This document shows, one piece after another, positions 4,942-5,247 of a stretch of 5,247 nt of DNA (positions are counted from its first letter, which is position 1; each line of letters starts with the position of its first letter). Below the pieces are notes generated by a model that saw only the letters and a program-made list of their open reading frames with translations, searched no databases and was not told the DNA's origin. The stretch spans positions 1 to 5,247 of the forward strand of contig JACQEE010000268.1 in the NCBI GenBank assembly GCA_016200725.1, written 5' to 3'. The stretch is from Chloroflexota bacterium (GTDB taxonomy: Bacteria; Chloroflexota; Dehalococcoidia; SHYB01). The position numbers and the translations under genes are program-made.

Positions 4942-5247
4942 ATGCGCATCCAGTACGCGGTGGTCTGTCACCAGTTCCAAGATGGGGAATGGGATGGCGT
5001 CACGAACTTGATCGGGGTGCGCCACAAGTTGTTCGCGACGGTGCAGCGGACACCCGAGGGAACTACGGCGCGGGTGCCGCTCACGCTGGTGGTCAGTCTC
5101 ATCGATGGCAAGCCGGGGTCGCATCAGGTCTGGGCGGCAGTGCGAAGCCCGGGGACGCGGCCGCCACAGACGCTGCCACGACTGGACATCGAATGGGATG
5201 AGGCGTCGCCAACGTTCTTCGCCATATACGAAGTGCTGCTCGACGCG
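4942..5247 (+). CDS. Small hypothetical protein, possibly DUF6941-like (3' partial)
   Basis: An open frame of 102 codons that runs off the right edge without a stop. It begins MRIQYAVVCHQFQDGEWD, then GVTNLIGVRHKLFA, a beta-rich stretch TARVPLTLVVSLIDG, and ends FFAIYEVLLDA. An in-frame TAG at 4930-4932 leaves ATG 4942 as the first possible ATG. The frame shows the third-position G/C preference of the neighbours, and overlapping frames on the other strand look like shadows. The opening pattern (M-R/K-I-Q-Y-A plus a short cysteine-containing strand, a N-x-IG segment and a two-sheet beta layout) resembles DUF6941, a family of unknown function, but this is recognition by eye only. No signal peptide, membrane segment or catalytic motif is visible, so it is probably cytoplasmic. 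It diverges from the importer operon across 47 bases. Confidence 0.75.
   Translation, partial: MRIQYAVVCHQFQDGEWDGVTNLIGVRHKLFATVQRTPEGTTARVPLTLVVSLIDGKPGSHQVWAAVRSPGTRPPQTLPRLDIEWDEASPTFFAIYEVLLDA

Overview
The window is GC-rich, densely coding DNA with no mobile element, CRISPR array or RNA gene that I can see. The base composition, the Pro/Thr-rich lipoprotein linker (PTPTAAPGPTATPLPPP type) and the mix of MaoC-like dehydratase, SDR and SsuABC-type transporter would fit Chloroflexota (Dehalococcoidia/SAR202-like), with some actinobacteria or proteobacteria as alternatives. That placement is inference from style, not from a marker gene.

Layout, left to right. (1) Plus strand, 1-1399: the 3' part of a double-hotdog MaoC/FAS1-like acyl dehydratase, whose TGA overlaps the GTG start of a short-chain dehydrogenase resembling 2,4-dienoyl-CoA reductase (DECR/PECR group). 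The pair looks like part of an acyl-CoA or fatty-acid-like catabolic operon that begins upstream of the window. (2) Minus strand, 1403-1750: a small carboxymuconolactone decarboxylase (CMD) family protein, convergent with the SDR at a gap of only 3 bases. It has a strong Shine-Dalgarno and a plausible TTGACA/TACGCT promoter. (3) A perfect stem-loop at 1814-1840, the probable terminator of the operon to its right. (4) Minus strand, 1867-4894: an ABC importer in the order ATPase (4894 to 4070), permease (4067 to 3204) and lipoprotein substrate-binding protein of the NMT1/THI5-like/SsuA group (2961 to 1867). A 242-base non-coding gap precedes the binding protein. The substrate cannot be read from sequence. 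No TPP or FMN riboswitch is recognisable. (5) Plus strand, 4942 to the right edge: the start of a small protein, possibly DUF6941-like, divergent from the importer, with a promoter placed as expected for a leaderless mRNA.

Taken together this is ordinary metabolic territory: an acyl-CoA/aromatic-type catabolic module next to a SsuABC-type importer. I see no convincing new system. The points most worth a second look are the leaderless gene running off the right edge, the conflicting start signals of the ATPase gene in the 47-base divergent region, the SDR active site with Ser in place of the usual Tyr, and the compact terminator/promoter junction at 1775-1840. No stretch longer than 300 bases lacks a gene; the longest, 2962-3203, is described as its own feature.
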